From NCBI RefSeq assembly GCF_029625435.1, contig NZ_CP121208.1:1302001-1366000 (forward strand): a stretch of 64,000 bases of DNA, read 5' to 3'. The DNA comes from Arcanobacterium canis (GTDB taxonomy: Bacteria > Actinomycetota > Actinomycetes > Actinomycetales > Actinomycetaceae). Position 1 is the stretch's first letter, and every line of letters begins with the position of its first letter. A model generated the notes under the pieces. It was not told the origin of the DNA. It made no database searches and saw nothing but the letters and a program-made list of their open reading frames with translations. Positions 1 to 16,435 of the stretch are shown piece by piece. The position numbers were made by a program, and so were the translations under genes.

Positions 1-4545
<4,545 letters not shown>

Positions 4546-4731
4546 AAAACCAAAACCACAAAACAAATGCGGCCCCAATCAATAATCCAGAAAGCCCAAA
4601 CAGGCCCCAAAAAACCAGACAAACTGGCATAAAAAACAGCCCAACCAAACCCACAAAAGGCCCAGCCAGACCAAACAAAAACCAACCCAAACCAAACACA
4701 CAAAATGCTCAATCCAGGCCAGACATAAAAA

Positions 4732-4758
4732 GCTGACACACTATTGAGATCTCAAACA
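4732..4758 (-). promoter_or_regulatory. Actinobacterial rRNA leader motif upstream of 16S
   Basis: The minus strand reads TTGTTTGAGATCTCAATAG followed by TGTGTC. It closely resembles the conserved leader element found before 16S genes in actinobacteria (usually GAGAACTCAATAGTGTG), which takes part in antitermination or pre-16S processing. A related motif stands before 23S at 2811-2840. Confidence 0.7.
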
Positions 4759-4920
4759 ACACACTCACCCCCGACAACCAGCCCCACAAACAAGACCAGC
4801 CCCCGAAGAAGCAACCAAGCCAGCCTACCACAAACCCCAGAAACCAGTCAAACCAGAAACCAGAACCCGCCAGAAAACCAGCACCACCAGAAACCCACAC
4901 GCTCCCGGCGACAGGTAAAT

Positions 4921-4949
4921 ACTCTAGACCCCCACACACCCCACGTCAA
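4921..4949 (-). promoter_or_regulatory. Probable rRNA operon promoter
   Basis: On the minus strand a TTGACG -35 box (4944-4949) is followed after exactly 17 bases by a TAGAGT -10 box (4921-4926). This would start transcription near 4914, giving a leader of about 370 bases before 16S. It is the best sigma-70-type promoter in the region. Further promoters in the upstream G/T-rich stretch cannot be excluded. Confidence 0.75.
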
Positions 4950-5228
4950 AACAAAACAACGTGACCCACCCCACCACCACCCAAAACCCCCACCACACCA
5001 ACAAAAAACCCACCAGAGACCCACCACACACACCCACCACTTGACACCACACACCACCCCACCCAACACCCACAAAACCCCACAACACAAACAAAAACCC
5101 ACAACACAAACAAAAAACCCAGACCGCAACACAACACCATGCCACAACCCAGGTTTTTTGTTTAACTCGGCTTTCGTGCGAGCAGATAATTTCCTGTCAC
5201 GTCATAACAGGTTTGCGATTACCGACTC

Positions 5229-6722
5229 TCAGAGTCCAAACTTCTGAGCAATCAGGGCCTGGACACGCTTGGCATCAGCTTGACCACGCGTTGCCTTCAT
5301 GACCGCTCCAACAATCGCGCCTGATGCCTTCGCGTTACCAGACGTGATCGACTGCGCAACCTTCGGGTTTGCCTCCACTGCAGCATCGATCGCAGCAATC
5401 AGTGCAGAATCATCGGAGACAACTTCCAGACCACGCCCGGCGACAACCTCTTGAGGCGTTCCCTCTCCGGCAAGCACACCTTCAATAACCGAGCGTGCCA
5501 GACGATCGTTGAGTTTTCCGTCAGCGATCATCTGATCAACCTCAGCAACCTGAGCAATCGTCATTGGGACATCGCCTAGAGACAGCCCATTTTCTTTGGC
5601 ATATCGAGCGAGTTCACCCATCCACCACTTTCGCGCTCCAGCGGAGGTAGCACCAGCCTGAACTGTCTGCTCGATAATCGTCAAAGCTTCAGCGTTGACG
5701 ATGTCACGCATCTCAAGATCGGTCACTCCCCACTCTGCCTGAAGACGCTTACGCTTTGCAGCTGGCAACTCTGGCAATGACTGGCGAATCTCCTCAACCC
5801 ACTCACGCGACGGTGCAAGTGGTACGAGATCGGGTTCCGGGAAGTATCGGTAGTCGTCAGCATCGGACTTCGGACGCCCAGCGAGGGTCGTCTGGTCCGA
5901 TTCCTGCCAGTGGCGAGTCTCCTGGAAAACTTTCTCCCCGTTCTCCAAAGTCGCAGCCTGACGAGACAACTCATAGCGAACAGCACTTTCGATCGCGCGG
6001 AACGAGTTCACGTTCTTTGTTTCGGTACGTGTACCCAATGGATCCGACGGGGACTTGCGAAGCGACACGTTGACATCGGCACGGACATTTCCTCGTTCCA
6101 TACGCGCCTCAGACACTCCGATTGCCCGGGCAATATCGCGCACTGTCTGGACATACTTCGCCGCAACTTCAGCAGCGCGAGCTCCGGTTCCTTCGATTGG
6201 TCGAGTCACAATCTCTACCAACGGCACGCCTGCACGGTTGTAATCAACCTGTGAGTGGTCTGCACCATGGATTCGGCCTTCACCACCGATATGCGTGTTC
6301 TTTCCAGCGTCTTCTTCCACGTGAGCACGCTCAATCGGCACACGGAAAACTTCTCCGTCATCTAGTTCGACATCGAGGTAACCGTCATATGCCAGCGGCT
6401 CGTCGGACTGGGATGTCTGGAAGTTCTTAGCAAGATCCGGATAGAAATAGTTCTTGCGGGCAAAGCGGCACGACTCTGCAATCTTGCAATTCAGTGCCAA
6501 GCCCAAACGGATCGCATACTCGATGGCTTTCTTATTCACCACGGGAAGTGAGCCAGGCAGGCCAAGTGACACCGGGGTGATGAACGTATTGGGGTCTCCG
6601 CCGAAAGCATTCGGGGCTGCGTCGAACATCTTTGTCTGTGTCGAAAGCTCAACGTGGATCTCAATACCTAGTACCGGATCGTAGTTAGCCACAACATCAT
6701 CGTATTCCATCAGTTCATCCAT
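5229..6722 (-). CDS. gatB: Aspartyl/glutamyl-tRNA amidotransferase subunit B
   Basis: GatB is the kinase/transamidation subunit of the GatCAB complex. It phosphorylates Glu-tRNA(Gln) or Asp-tRNA(Asn) and transfers ammonia from GatA, giving correctly charged Gln- or Asn-tRNA in organisms that lack GlnRS or AsnRS. The 497-residue length is normal. Residues 14-30 show the GatB signature LGIEIHVEL, with the conserved pattern of zinc and ATP site residues in the cradle domain. The C-terminal YqeY-like tail carries [15 protein letters not shown]. The start ATG overlaps the gatA stop as TGATG (6720-6724), so it is translationally coupled. It is the last gene of gatCAB. Confidence 0.97.
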   Translation of the reverse strand: MDELMEYDDVVANYDPVLGIEIHVELSTQTKMFDAAPNAFGGDPNTFITPVSLGLPGSLPVVNKKAIEYAIRLGLALNCKIAESCRFARKNYFYPDLAKNFQTSQSDEPLAYDGYLDVELDDGEVFRVPIERAHVEEDAGKNTHIGGEGRIHGADHSQVDYNRAGVPLVEIVTRPIEGTGARAAEVAAKYVQTVRDIARAIGVSEARMERGNVRADVNVSLRKSPSDPLGTRTETKNVNSFRAIESAVRYELSRQAATLENGEKVFQETRHWQESDQTTLAGRPKSDADDYRYFPEPDLVPLAPSREWVEEIRQSLPELPAAKRKRLQAEWGVTDLEMRDIVNAEALTIIEQTVQAGATSAGARKWWMGELARYAKENGLSLGDVPMTIAQVAEVDQMIADGKLNDRLARSVIEGVLAGEGTPQEVVAGRGLEVVSDDSALIAAIDAAVEANPKVAQSITSGNAKASGAIVGAVMKATRGQADAKRVQALIAQKFGL

Positions 6723-8224
6723 CAGAGGTTCTCCTCCCAGGTCTCAATTGGGGTGGCAGTTGCGGACGGATCCACATCGCGCTCGATCACAGCACCAACC
6801 TTGTACATACGTGCATCTTCCTTCGCTGGCGCAAGAACCTGGACGCCGACGGGGAGGCCATCACACAGGCCCGCAGGCACGGTCATGGCCGGAGTACCAG
6901 CAAGATTTGCCGGGATCGTGGTGAGGTCGTTCATGTACATCGCAAGAAGATCATCGATCTTTTCGCCAAACTTGAACGCAACAGTCGGTGCCGATGGAGC
7001 CAGAAGGACGTCGGCTTGTTCGAATGCAGCTGCAAGATCGCGCTGAATTAGCGTACGAACCTTCTGAGCAGCACCGTAGAACTGGTCATAATTTCCTGAC
7101 GACAGTGCGTAGGTTCCCAGGAGAATACGGCGCTTGACTTCGTCACCAAACTTTGCACCGCGCGTTGCTCGCATCATTGTCTCAGCAGTCACTGGACCGT
7201 CCTGTGGTAGGACACGGTTACCAAAGCGAACACCGTCATAACGAGCAAGGTTGGAACTCATTTCAGCCGGCATAATCAAATAGTAAGCACCGATGGTGTA
7301 CTTGAACGACGGGCACGAAACACGCACAATCTGAGCGCCACGAGCCTTGAGCGCGTCGAGACGCTCGTGGAACACCGCACGAATCCCTTCGTCGATCCCC
7401 TCGCCGTCAAGTTCTTCAACCAGGCCAATTCGCAAGCCTGACAGGTCTTCTAGCTGCGCGCCTTCATTTGCTGCCGTGGTCAGGCCTTCAGATGATCCTT
7501 CCAACGACGTCGAATCGAAGTGGTCGTATCCACCAACGATTTCTTGCAACGCTGCGGCGTCGGCAACGGTGTGGGTGACAGGGCCGACCTGATCAAGTGA
7601 GGAGGCCATCGCGATGATCCCGTAACGAGACACAGCACCGTACGTCGGCTTCGTTCCAACGGTGCCAGTAAATGCTCCCGGCTGGCGGATCGATCCACCA
7701 GTGTCTGATCCCAATGCCCACGGGACGAGGTACGCGGCAACTGCTGCTGCGCTGCCGCCGCCCGAACCGCCAGGAGTAAGATTCTCTCCCCACGGGTTAT
7801 GCGTCGGACCGAAAGCAGAGTGCTCGGTTGACGAGCCCATGGCGAACTCATCCATATTGGTATGCCCGAGAATCGGCAAGCGTGCTTCCTTGAGCTTGAC
7901 CACAACCGTGGAATCGTAGGGAGGTTTCCATCCCTCAAGCATCTTCGATGCCGCGGTGGTCGGAACCCCGTGTTCACACATATTGTCCTTGATAGCTACC
8001 GGCACACCTGCGAACGGTGGAAGCTCGACGCCGGCCGCGCGATCGGCGTCGACTGCCTTCGCTACCTCCATCGCACCGTCACGGTTAACGAACAAGAAAG
8101 CGTTCATTTTTCCGTTAAGTTTGTCGATTCGCGAAAGGTATCCTTCCACGAGTTCAACCGATGTCACTTCACCGGCGCGGAGCATCGCCGCTAGTTCGTG
8201 AGCGTTCTTCTTCATCCACTCCAT
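6722..8224 (-). CDS. gatA: Aspartyl/glutamyl-tRNA amidotransferase subunit A
   Basis: GatA is the amidase subunit of GatCAB. It hydrolyses glutamine and channels ammonia to GatB. The amidase-signature [13 protein letters not shown] and the downstream [12 protein letters not shown] hold the Ser-cisSer-Lys catalytic residues, and KDNM carries the catalytic Lys near residue 80. An in-frame GTG three codons upstream (8231-8233) overlaps the gatC stop. However, the strong ribosome-binding sequence GGAGAGGAG sits directly against that GTG and eight bases before the ATG at 8224, so the ATG (500 residues) is preferred. It is the middle gene of the gatCAB operon. Confidence 0.96.
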   Translation of the reverse strand: MEWMKKNAHELAAMLRAGEVTSVELVEGYLSRIDKLNGKMNAFLFVNRDGAMEVAKAVDADRAAGVELPPFAGVPVAIKDNMCEHGVPTTAASKMLEGWKPPYDSTVVVKLKEARLPILGHTNMDEFAMGSSTEHSAFGPTHNPWGENLTPGGSGGGSAAAVAAYLVPWALGSDTGGSIRQPGAFTGTVGTKPTYGAVSRYGIIAMASSLDQVGPVTHTVADAAALQEIVGGYDHFDSTSLEGSSEGLTTAANEGAQLEDLSGLRIGLVEELDGEGIDEGIRAVFHERLDALKARGAQIVRVSCPSFKYTIGAYYLIMPAEMSSNLARYDGVRFGNRVLPQDGPVTAETMMRATRGAKFGDEVKRRILLGTYALSSGNYDQFYGAAQKVRTLIQRDLAAAFEQADVLLAPSAPTVAFKFGEKIDDLLAMYMNDLTTIPANLAGTPAMTVPAGLCDGLPVGVQVLAPAKEDARMYKVGAVIERDVDPSATATPIETWEENL

Positions 8225-8229
8225 GCGAT

Positions 8230-8526
8230 TCACTCCTCTCCCAGAATCTGGGGAACCTGGAACTTACCATCAGCTGCATCTGGCGCCATTGCGAGCACTT
8301 CATCACGATCGAGTGTCTGGCCTGGCACGTCTTCACGCATCACGTTGGTCAGCGGGATTGGGTGAGACGTGGCAGGAACATCAGAACTTGCTACCTCTGC
8401 TACTGAAGCCACGGCGTCGGTAATCACCGAAAACTCGCCTGCCATTCTTGCTACTTCTTCTTCTGTGAGCGCGATACGCGCGAGGTCAGCCAGACGCTGC
8501 ACCTCTTGTTTAGAAAATGTCGACAT
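8230..8526 (-). CDS. gatC: Aspartyl/glutamyl-tRNA amidotransferase subunit C
   Basis: GatC is a small, mostly helical subunit that stabilises the GatA-GatB interface. It has 98 residues, and the N-terminal [20 protein letters not shown] is typical of the family. The C-terminal half carries the conserved VMREDVPG and QVPQIL segments. It is the first gene of gatCAB, which implies that Gln-tRNA and/or Asn-tRNA are made by the indirect route here. A TAGAAT -10 box ends seven bases before its ATG, so the operon probably begins as a leaderless mRNA. Confidence 0.95.
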   Translation of the reverse strand: MSTFSKQEVQRLADLARIALTEEEVARMAGEFSVITDAVASVAEVASSDVPATSHPIPLTNVMREDVPGQTLDRDEVLAMAPDAADGKFQVPQILGEE

Positions 8527-8532
8527 ACCGAT

Positions 8533-8538
8533 ATTCTA
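8533..8538 (-). promoter_or_regulatory. Leaderless-type -10 box of gatCAB
   Basis: TAGAAT on the minus strand, ending seven bases before the gatC ATG at 8526. Transcription would start on the A of the start codon. There is no Shine-Dalgarno before gatC. The -35 is weak (TTCGCG at 18 bases). Confidence 0.65.
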
Positions 8539-8575
8539 ACTGCGCCGTCTCATTGGCGCGAACGCGTCTTGTCGG

Positions 8576-8581
8576 TAGAAT
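8576..8581 (+). promoter_or_regulatory. Leaderless-type -10 box of the phospholipase D-type gene
   Basis: TAGAAT on the plus strand, seven bases before the ATG at 8589. A TTGGCG -35 box lies at 17-base spacing (8553-8558). It supports the ATG at 8589 over the longer reading frame beginning at 8517. Confidence 0.65.
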
Positions 8582-8588
8582 CGCGATT

Positions 8589-9845
8589 ATGGGGTTTTTC
8601 CGTACACACGCGTGGCCGCATATAAAAAATGCGCTCAAATGGACTGCAATCACTGCTGTGAGCGCACAGGTGGTCGCAGCCGCATCAATTATTGCCATTG
8701 ATTCACATCGCAAGAAACGCAATCCACCGACGGGTGAGTTCCCCCATCTACCTCCAAAGACAGTCCATGTCGCAGGCAACGAAATCACGGTATACACCTT
8801 CGGAGCTGATCTCTACCACGATATGCTCACGGCTATTCGACAGGCACAGCACACGGTCTACTTCGAATCTTTTATTATCAAAGCCGACGAAGTGGGTGAA
8901 GAATTTAAAAACGAACTCCTCAGAGCGGCTGACCGCGGAGTAAAAGTCAATATCATCCTCGACACCTTAGGAAATCTCAATCAAGATCCACGCTTCCGTT
9001 ATTTCCCGCCCCATCCCCATTTGAATGTCATCCACTTCCCGCTCATTCGCCTCGGATCGCTCACCGGGCTGGCAAAGGACAAAGGATACGATCACCGCAA
9101 GCTCCTCATCACCGATTCTCGAGTAGCGTTCGTTGGTGGGTATAACATCGGTGCTCTCTACGCCCACTACTGGCGTGACACGCATGTGCGCATCACCGGG
9201 CCCCAAGTATGGGAGCTCGAAAATTCGTTCGTGGAAATGTGGAACGTCTTTAGACGCTGTTGCGCACCGCTACCTGTCCCGCAAGTAAGGCACTGGTCAC
9301 CGAACGTACGCGCGGTGCAAAATATCCCTGCCTACCATTCCTACCCAGTGCGCACGCTCTACATGGAGAACATTGACCGCGCTTCTGTCAATGTGTGGAT
9401 CACGATGGGGTACTTCATTCCCGACGACGGCGTGCTCAATTCACTCACAGCAGCAGCAAAACGCGGGGTTGATGTGCGTATCTTGATCCCCCAGTATTCG
9501 AACCACATTCTCGCTGATTGGGTGGGCCGCGCTCGCTATTCAACGTTATTGCGTTCGGGTGTGAGGATCTTCCTCTTCGAAGAAGCCATGGTTCATGCCA
9601 AGACAATGACTGTTGACAGTGTGTGGTCAACCGTCGGTACCACCAATATTGATGCCCTGTCGATGAACGGAAACTATGAAGTAAACGTCGAGATCTACTC
9701 AAGCGATTTTGCACACGCGATGGAAGAAATTTTTGCTTCTGACCTCACCAATGCCCATGAACTCCTTCCGGAAGTCTGGGAACAACGTGGCGCTCTCGCC
9801 CGTGCAGCCGAGAAGATTCTTGGCCCCCTCGCCCCCTTCTACTAA
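8589..9845 (+). CDS. Phospholipase D-family protein, cardiolipin synthase-like
   Basis: Probably a membrane-associated phosphatidyl transferase that condenses phospholipids to cardiolipin. There is one N-terminal membrane segment (about residues 17-37). Two HKD motifs follow: HRKLLITD at 169-176 and HAKTMTVD at 336-343, with GGYNIG after the first, as in cardiolipin synthases. At 418 residues it is slightly shorter than two-segment bacterial Cls proteins, because only one membrane segment is present. The frame is open back to 8517, but that start would overlap gatC, and the promoter spacing favours 8589. Another PLD-family activity such as phospholipase cannot be excluded. It is transcribed divergently from gatCAB. 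Confidence 0.85.
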   Translation: MGFFRTHAWPHIKNALKWTAITAVSAQVVAAASIIAIDSHRKKRNPPTGEFPHLPPKTVHVAGNEITVYTFGADLYHDMLTAIRQAQHTVYFESFIIKADEVGEEFKNELLRAADRGVKVNIILDTLGNLNQDPRFRYFPPHPHLNVIHFPLIRLGSLTGLAKDKGYDHRKLLITDSRVAFVGGYNIGALYAHYWRDTHVRITGPQVWELENSFVEMWNVFRRCCAPLPVPQVRHWSPNVRAVQNIPAYHSYPVRTLYMENIDRASVNVWITMGYFIPDDGVLNSLTAAAKRGVDVRILIPQYSNHILADWVGRARYSTLLRSGVRIFLFEEAMVHAKTMTVDSVWSTVGTTNIDALSMNGNYEVNVEIYSSDFAHAMEEIFASDLTNAHELLPEVWEQRGALARAAEKILGPLAPFY

Positions 9846-9886
9846 TCTCAACCTCACTCAGCATGAAGCCAAAGAAATCTGTATTG

Positions 9887-9913
9887 CTCCCGCACATCGC
9901 TAGTGTGCGGGAG
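9887..9913. terminator. Bidirectional hairpin between cls-like gene and ligA
   Basis: Perfect 10-bp stem CTCCCGCACA / TGTGCGGGAG with a seven-base loop, between two convergent genes. A short pyrimidine stretch TCTTCTC follows on the plus strand. Confidence 0.75.
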
Positions 9914-9921
9914 TCTTCTCA

Positions 9922-12510
<2,589 letters not shown>

Positions 12511-12588
12511 TCACTCGACCTCATCAGGCAAACCGAGTGGTGACGTGCAAAAATATTTGTGACTGCATGACGACTCAAGGAACCGTAA

Positions 12589-13779
12589 ATGAATAAGCCG
12601 CCCGAGTTTGTAGAACCAGCTCAGTTCTGGACAATTCAGGGAGTATCACCACTCGATGCCGTTCTCGCGCTCGCTTTTGCCCTCTCTTTTATTGATTCTT
12701 TCAGTGTCGCAGCCGCGTCCTGGGGGTCGTTAGCAACATTCGCTCTTGTGATAATCGGGATCGTGGTCAGTTGTGCAATGGTCTTTCGACGCACTTCTCC
12801 TGTTCGTTCAGCAGGGGTGATCTACGCCTGCATGATTGTGCGTTTCATTGCCTCACCAACAGATCTTATTATCTCCGATCTGGCGATTCTCTTCGCTCTG
12901 TGGACCGTTGTCGCGTACGGCCCACTGGTGGTGCGAGTCGCCGCGATCGTATCGGCAATTATTGGCGGCATTCTTCTCACAATCGCCCGAATCGGTTTGC
13001 TATCGCCCCCTGATCTCATCATTTTCTTTTTACTTGCCGAATCGCTCATTATCATCGTTGCAACCACTGGAGCTATTCGCAGGATGCGCCTAGATAAGAT
13101 TAAAACTGTCGTTCTTGATGCACATCGAGCAAAACGTGAGGCTGAACGCGAATCTGAACTCGCCGTCGTCGAGGAACGTAACCGGATCGCTCGCGATATG
13201 CACGACGTCGTCGCACACACGTTAACCACCGTCATCACACAAGCCGACGGCGGCCTCTACGCAGCAAAAACAAATCCCCAGGCTGCACAAAAAACTCTCG
13301 ATCTTATCTCGCATATCGCTCGCGATGCGCTGGCTGATATGCGTGCAATCATTGGAGTACTACGCGCCGGCGATGATCCTGCCTCGCCGCGCCATCCTCA
13401 GCCCGACGTCAACGACATACCGTCGCTCTTTGATCAAGTCCAAGAAATTGGGCATCGTGCAGAGTTTCATCAGGTCGGCGATGCCTATGCGCTCCCCACC
13501 GGAGTGGGCACGTCGCTTTTCCGTATTTGCCAAGAAGCAATCACGAACTCCTTAAAATACGGTGGTGATGACGTTGGCATCACCGGCACTCTGTCGTGGA
13601 TGCCAACGGCGGTCACGCTCGAAGTTCTCGACGACGGACCAGGAGTTTCTATTACAGATGGTCGTGGACACGGTATTATCGGGATGCACGAGCGTGCAGG
13701 AGCTTTCGGAGGCACTGTCACTACCGGGGCAGGAAAGACAGGCGGATTCAAAGTCACCGCCCGCTTCCCTTTAAACTGA
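12589..13779 (+). CDS. Two-component sensor histidine kinase, NarL/DesK class
   Basis: Membrane sensor kinase, probably the partner of the response regulator 16 bases downstream. Five or six hydrophobic segments span about residues 20-160. A short coiled linker follows, then HisKA_3 with EERNRIARDMHD (phospho-His near 205). The HATPase domain carries CQEAITNSLKYG, the DDGPG box and HGIIGMHER. A ribosome-binding AAGGAA lies seven bases before the ATG. The signal sensed is unknown, and there is no large extracellular domain, so it may sense the membrane itself. The 396-residue length is normal for this class. Confidence 0.9.
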   Translation: MNKPPEFVEPAQFWTIQGVSPLDAVLALAFALSFIDSFSVAAASWGSLATFALVIIGIVVSCAMVFRRTSPVRSAGVIYACMIVRFIASPTDLIISDLAILFALWTVVAYGPLVVRVAAIVSAIIGGILLTIARIGLLSPPDLIIFFLLAESLIIIVATTGAIRRMRLDKIKTVVLDAHRAKREAERESELAVVEERNRIARDMHDVVAHTLTTVITQADGGLYAAKTNPQAAQKTLDLISHIARDALADMRAIIGVLRAGDDPASPRHPQPDVNDIPSLFDQVQEIGHRAEFHQVGDAYALPTGVGTSLFRICQEAITNSLKYGGDDVGITGTLSWMPTAVTLEVLDDGPGVSITDGRGHGIIGMHERAGAFGGTVTTGAGKTGGFKVTARFPLN

Positions 13780-13795
13780 AAGAATTGAGGAAAAG

Positions 13796-14482
13796 ATGAC
13801 GATTCGCGTGGGACTCGTAGACGATCAAGCACTCGTCCGATCTGGCTTGGCCATGGTGATTAATTCCCAGAACGACATGGACGTCGTGATGGAAGCGGGC
13901 AATGCCAAGAGCGCGCTTGATCGACTTGCACTTGTGCCCACGGACGTGGTTCTCATGGATATTCGTATGCCTGATATGGATGGCATCGCGGCTACCAAAG
14001 CTTTAACAAACCGCCAGCTACCACATGGAATTTCGCCGAAAGTCGTGATCCTGACGACCTTCGACATTGATGAATATGTGATGGCAGCGATTAAGGCCGG
14101 AGCTTCGGGCTTCCTCCTCAAGGATGCTCCACTGGACGATCTCCTCACCGCCATTCGCACCGTACACAACGGTGATGCTGTCATCGCGCCTGCACCAACG
14201 AAGCGCCTCGTAGAGAAAATTGCGGCAAACCAGGTTCGCACTGATTCTCTTCACCCCGAGATCCTCGATGACCTGACAGAGCGTGAACTTGATGTCCTTA
14301 TTCTCATGGCGAAGGGCCTGTCGAACCAAGAGATTGCCTCGAAGCTCTATGTTGCTGAAGCAACTGTGAAGACTCATGTGGGACGAATCTTCTCTAAGCT
14401 CGGAGCGCGCGACCGTGTTCAAGCAGTTGTTGCTGCTTTTGAAGCTGGCGTCGTCACCCCCGGATCCTCGGACGAAAAATAA
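13796..14482 (+). CDS. LuxR/NarL-type response regulator
   Basis: DNA-binding response regulator of 228 residues. The receiver domain (1-120) has acidic DD at 9-10, phospho-acceptor Asp55 in VVLMDIRMPDMDG, and a conserved Lys near 107 in GFLLKDAP. The C-terminal GerE helix-turn-helix (about 160-220) reads LTERELDVLILMAKGLSNQEIA and ends with VKTHVGRIFSKLGARDR. It is phosphorylated by the kinase just upstream, and both are probably co-transcribed. Target genes cannot be read from the sequence. The regulator is intact. Confidence 0.93.
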   Translation: MTIRVGLVDDQALVRSGLAMVINSQNDMDVVMEAGNAKSALDRLALVPTDVVLMDIRMPDMDGIAATKALTNRQLPHGISPKVVILTTFDIDEYVMAAIKAGASGFLLKDAPLDDLLTAIRTVHNGDAVIAPAPTKRLVEKIAANQVRTDSLHPEILDDLTERELDVLILMAKGLSNQEIASKLYVAEATVKTHVGRIFSKLGARDRVQAVVAAFEAGVVTPGSSDEK

Positions 14483-14549
14483 TTTCCACGCCCGGGAGGT
14501 GCTCGGTCACACTTTTAACGACATGCGAGAAACTCCCTGCCTGTGTGCG

Positions 14550-14555
14550 TATGAT
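14550..14555 (+). promoter_or_regulatory. Probable -10 box of whiB1
   Basis: TATGAT in the 113-base gap before whiB1, about 35 bases upstream of the AAGGAG ribosome-binding site. No matching -35 is visible, as expected for an activator-dependent promoter. Confidence 0.4.
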
Positions 14556-14595
14556 CAGAAAGCGACATTACCCTCACAGCGAAAAGGAGCGATAC

Positions 14596-14853
14596 ATGGA
14601 TTGGCGTAGCCGTGCTGCATGTTTGCAGGAAGATCCCGAACTCTTTTTCCCCATCGGTTCTTCTGGCCCAGCACTGGCACAAATGGAACGCGCAAAACTT
14701 GTATGCCAAAATTGCCCAGTGGCGGAAACATGCCTAAAAGTCGCCCTCGAGACAAACCAAGACTGTGGTGTCTGGGGAGGAAAATCTGAAGACGAACGCA
14801 AAGCTCTCAAGCGCAAAGCAGCGCGAGCCACGCGCGTCACCACAGTCGGATAA
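14596..14853 (+). CDS. whiB1: WhiB-family iron-sulfur transcriptional regulator, WhiB1-like
   Basis: Small cytoplasmic regulator holding a [4Fe-4S] cluster that responds to nitric oxide and oxygen and binds the primary sigma factor. It has 85 residues. Four cysteines are in the WhiB order: one in RAACLQ near the N-terminus, then CQNCPVAETC. The GVWGG turn and a basic C-terminal tail (ERKALKRKAARA) for DNA contact follow. The N-terminal MDWR...EDPELFFP and PALAQMERAKLVC closely resemble mycobacterial WhiB1. The start is ATG 14596, preceded by AAAAGGAGCG; the frame also extends to 14545. The pdtaS-type kinase lies convergently downstream, the same arrangement as in Mycobacterium. Confidence 0.92.
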   Translation: MDWRSRAACLQEDPELFFPIGSSGPALAQMERAKLVCQNCPVAETCLKVALETNQDCGVWGGKSEDERKALKRKAARATRVTTVG

Positions 14854-14900
14854 AAGTATCTCATACCGACAGGATCAGGTTAGAGACAGTGCAAAACCTC

Positions 14901-14932
14901 AGTACGCAGACCTTCAGGCCTGCGTACTTTTT
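14901..14932 (+). terminator. Rho-independent terminator of whiB1
   Basis: Nine-bp stem AGTACGCAG / CTGCGTACT followed directly by five T residues on the plus strand. This is the most classical intrinsic terminator in the window. Confidence 0.88.
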
Positions 14933-14955
14933 GTTGCGCATTATCTCAGAGGTAA

Positions 14956-16392
14956 TTACGAACGTAATTTCGCTGTAAGGGTGACTTCCGTTCCTCCCTC
15001 ATCACGGTTGGACCATTGGATCGATCCAGCAAGCTCTCCTGAGACCATCGTTCGCACAATCTGAGTACCCAAACCTGAGCCAGGCCCCTTTTCACCGATG
15101 CCATTTCCGTTATCACACACCGTCACCACAAGGCACTGCCCGAATCGACTTGCTTCGATGTCGATTCGTGGATCCTCCTGACCATGGCTCAGCCCGTGTT
15201 CAATAGCGTTCGAGAGCACTTCATTCATCACCACTGCGAGCGCAGTAGCTTGTTCAGCACGTACCCGCCCAAAAGACCCAGTAAATGTTGTTCGCACGTC
15301 CACGTCAGTCACAGCAGCATCACGAATGAGTCGCATCAGTGGAATGAAGAGATGATCGAAATCGACGACTTCATCGATTGTTTCCGAGAGCCGCTCATGG
15401 ACTAACGCAATCGTCGATACTCGTCGCTGAGCGTTGGCCAGGGCATCGGCAGTTTCCTTATTCGTGGCTCGGCGCCCTTGCAAACGCAAAAGCGCGGAGA
15501 CTGTTTGAAGATTATTTTTGACTCGATGGTTGATTTCACGAATCGTGGCATCTTTGGTCATTAATTCGCGCTCTTGACGGCGAAGTTCAGTGATGTCACG
15601 GCACAAGATCACCGCTCCTGTGCGTTTGCCCTGGTAAAGCAGAGGAACCGCGCGCAGTGATATCACAACCCCATGAGATTCCACTTCGCTCATCCATGCA
15701 GCTCGCCCCATCAAGACAACCGGCAAGGACTCATCCACATCGCGCGTTTCGATGTGCGAGGTAACAGCTTCAGCAAGAACAGATCCCATCAGGGTGTCAT
15801 CCACACCAAGCCTGCGGAAATGGGACACAGCATTCGGTGACATGTACAACACGTGACCCGCGCCGTCGATATGGACAACGCCGTCGGACACGCGCGGGGT
15901 ACCATGGCGATACCCAGTGGGCGAGCCTTCTACCGGGAATGCTCCAGCACGCACCATCGTCAGGAGTTCGTTCGCGATGTCCTCATAGCTCAGTTGCGCT
16001 TGTGAAGGAAGACGATCTGGGCGCGGCGCACTCATGAGCGCCAGCAACGCAATAGGCGAGCCTGGCACACGGCATACCGGGACAATGACCACACGACGGT
16101 CACCGAGCTGGGTGTGTACCATTTTGTTGCGCAGGTAGACGTCGTCAAGATCTTCGATCACTTCGTCCGACGCGGGCATCCCCACGACGTCGTACTCGTA
16201 AAGAGTTGCCGCCGTTGCAGGGCGGGTTTGCGCTGCAATTTTGTATTGTCCACGGCAGTGAACCACCAGCAGCACATCGGAAAACGTCAGGTCCGCCAAA
16301 AGCTGGGAATCACCGATGAGTCGATGAAGCCAATCACGATCGTCTTGGCTAAATTCCGGTATTCTTTCAAGCATCTTCGTTAAAGTAGGCAC
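14956..16392 (-). CDS. pdtaS: PdtaS-like sensor histidine kinase
   Basis: Soluble kinase of the HWE/HisKA_2 class. In mycobacteria PdtaS phosphorylates PdtaR, an RNA-binding antiterminator, and its signalling is inhibited by copper and nitric oxide. Here: GAF-like N-terminal domain (about 1-140), PAS domain (about 160-270), HisKA_2 with REINHRVKNNLQ (His289), then HATPase with NEVLSNAIEHG and DNGNGIG. The 478-residue length is close to mycobacterial PdtaS. There is no membrane segment. The GTG at 16392 lies eight bases after TATTGT, so a leaderless message is likely. The probable partner PdtaR is not in the window. It lies convergent with whiB1 and divergent from the DUF2505-thyA-folA operon. 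Confidence 0.88.
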   Translation of the reverse strand: MPTLTKMLERIPEFSQDDRDWLHRLIGDSQLLADLTFSDVLLVVHCRGQYKIAAQTRPATAATLYEYDVVGMPASDEVIEDLDDVYLRNKMVHTQLGDRRVVIVPVCRVPGSPIALLALMSAPRPDRLPSQAQLSYEDIANELLTMVRAGAFPVEGSPTGYRHGTPRVSDGVVHIDGAGHVLYMSPNAVSHFRRLGVDDTLMGSVLAEAVTSHIETRDVDESLPVVLMGRAAWMSEVESHGVVISLRAVPLLYQGKRTGAVILCRDITELRRQERELMTKDATIREINHRVKNNLQTVSALLRLQGRRATNKETADALANAQRRVSTIALVHERLSETIDEVVDFDHLFIPLMRLIRDAAVTDVDVRTTFTGSFGRVRAEQATALAVVMNEVLSNAIEHGLSHGQEDPRIDIEASRFGQCLVVTVCDNGNGIGEKGPGSGLGTQIVRTMVSGELAGSIQWSNRDEGGTEVTLTAKLRS

Positions 16393-16399
16393 GCCCCTA

Positions 16400-16405
16400 A
16401 CAATA
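16400..16405 (-). promoter_or_regulatory. Leaderless-type -10 box of pdtaS
   Basis: TATTGT on the minus strand, eight bases before the GTG start at 16392. No Shine-Dalgarno precedes that GTG. Confidence 0.45.
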
Positions 16406-16435
16406 GGGGAATTTCTGCCCGCAAGGAGGGGACTT

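Larger units (their letters stand above)
4546..5228 (-). other. rRNA operon leader and upstream region, G/T-rich on the transcribed-sense strand
   Basis: No gene is supported in these 683 bases. From about 4550 to 5150 the minus strand is almost only G and T, so long reading frames on both strands are low-complexity artefacts. The region contains the probable rrn promoter (4921-4949) and a conserved leader motif (4732-4758). Between 5150 and 5228 there are only weak inverted repeats, for example CCTGT...ACAGG near 5193-5211, and no convincing terminator for gatB. Confidence 0.75.
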
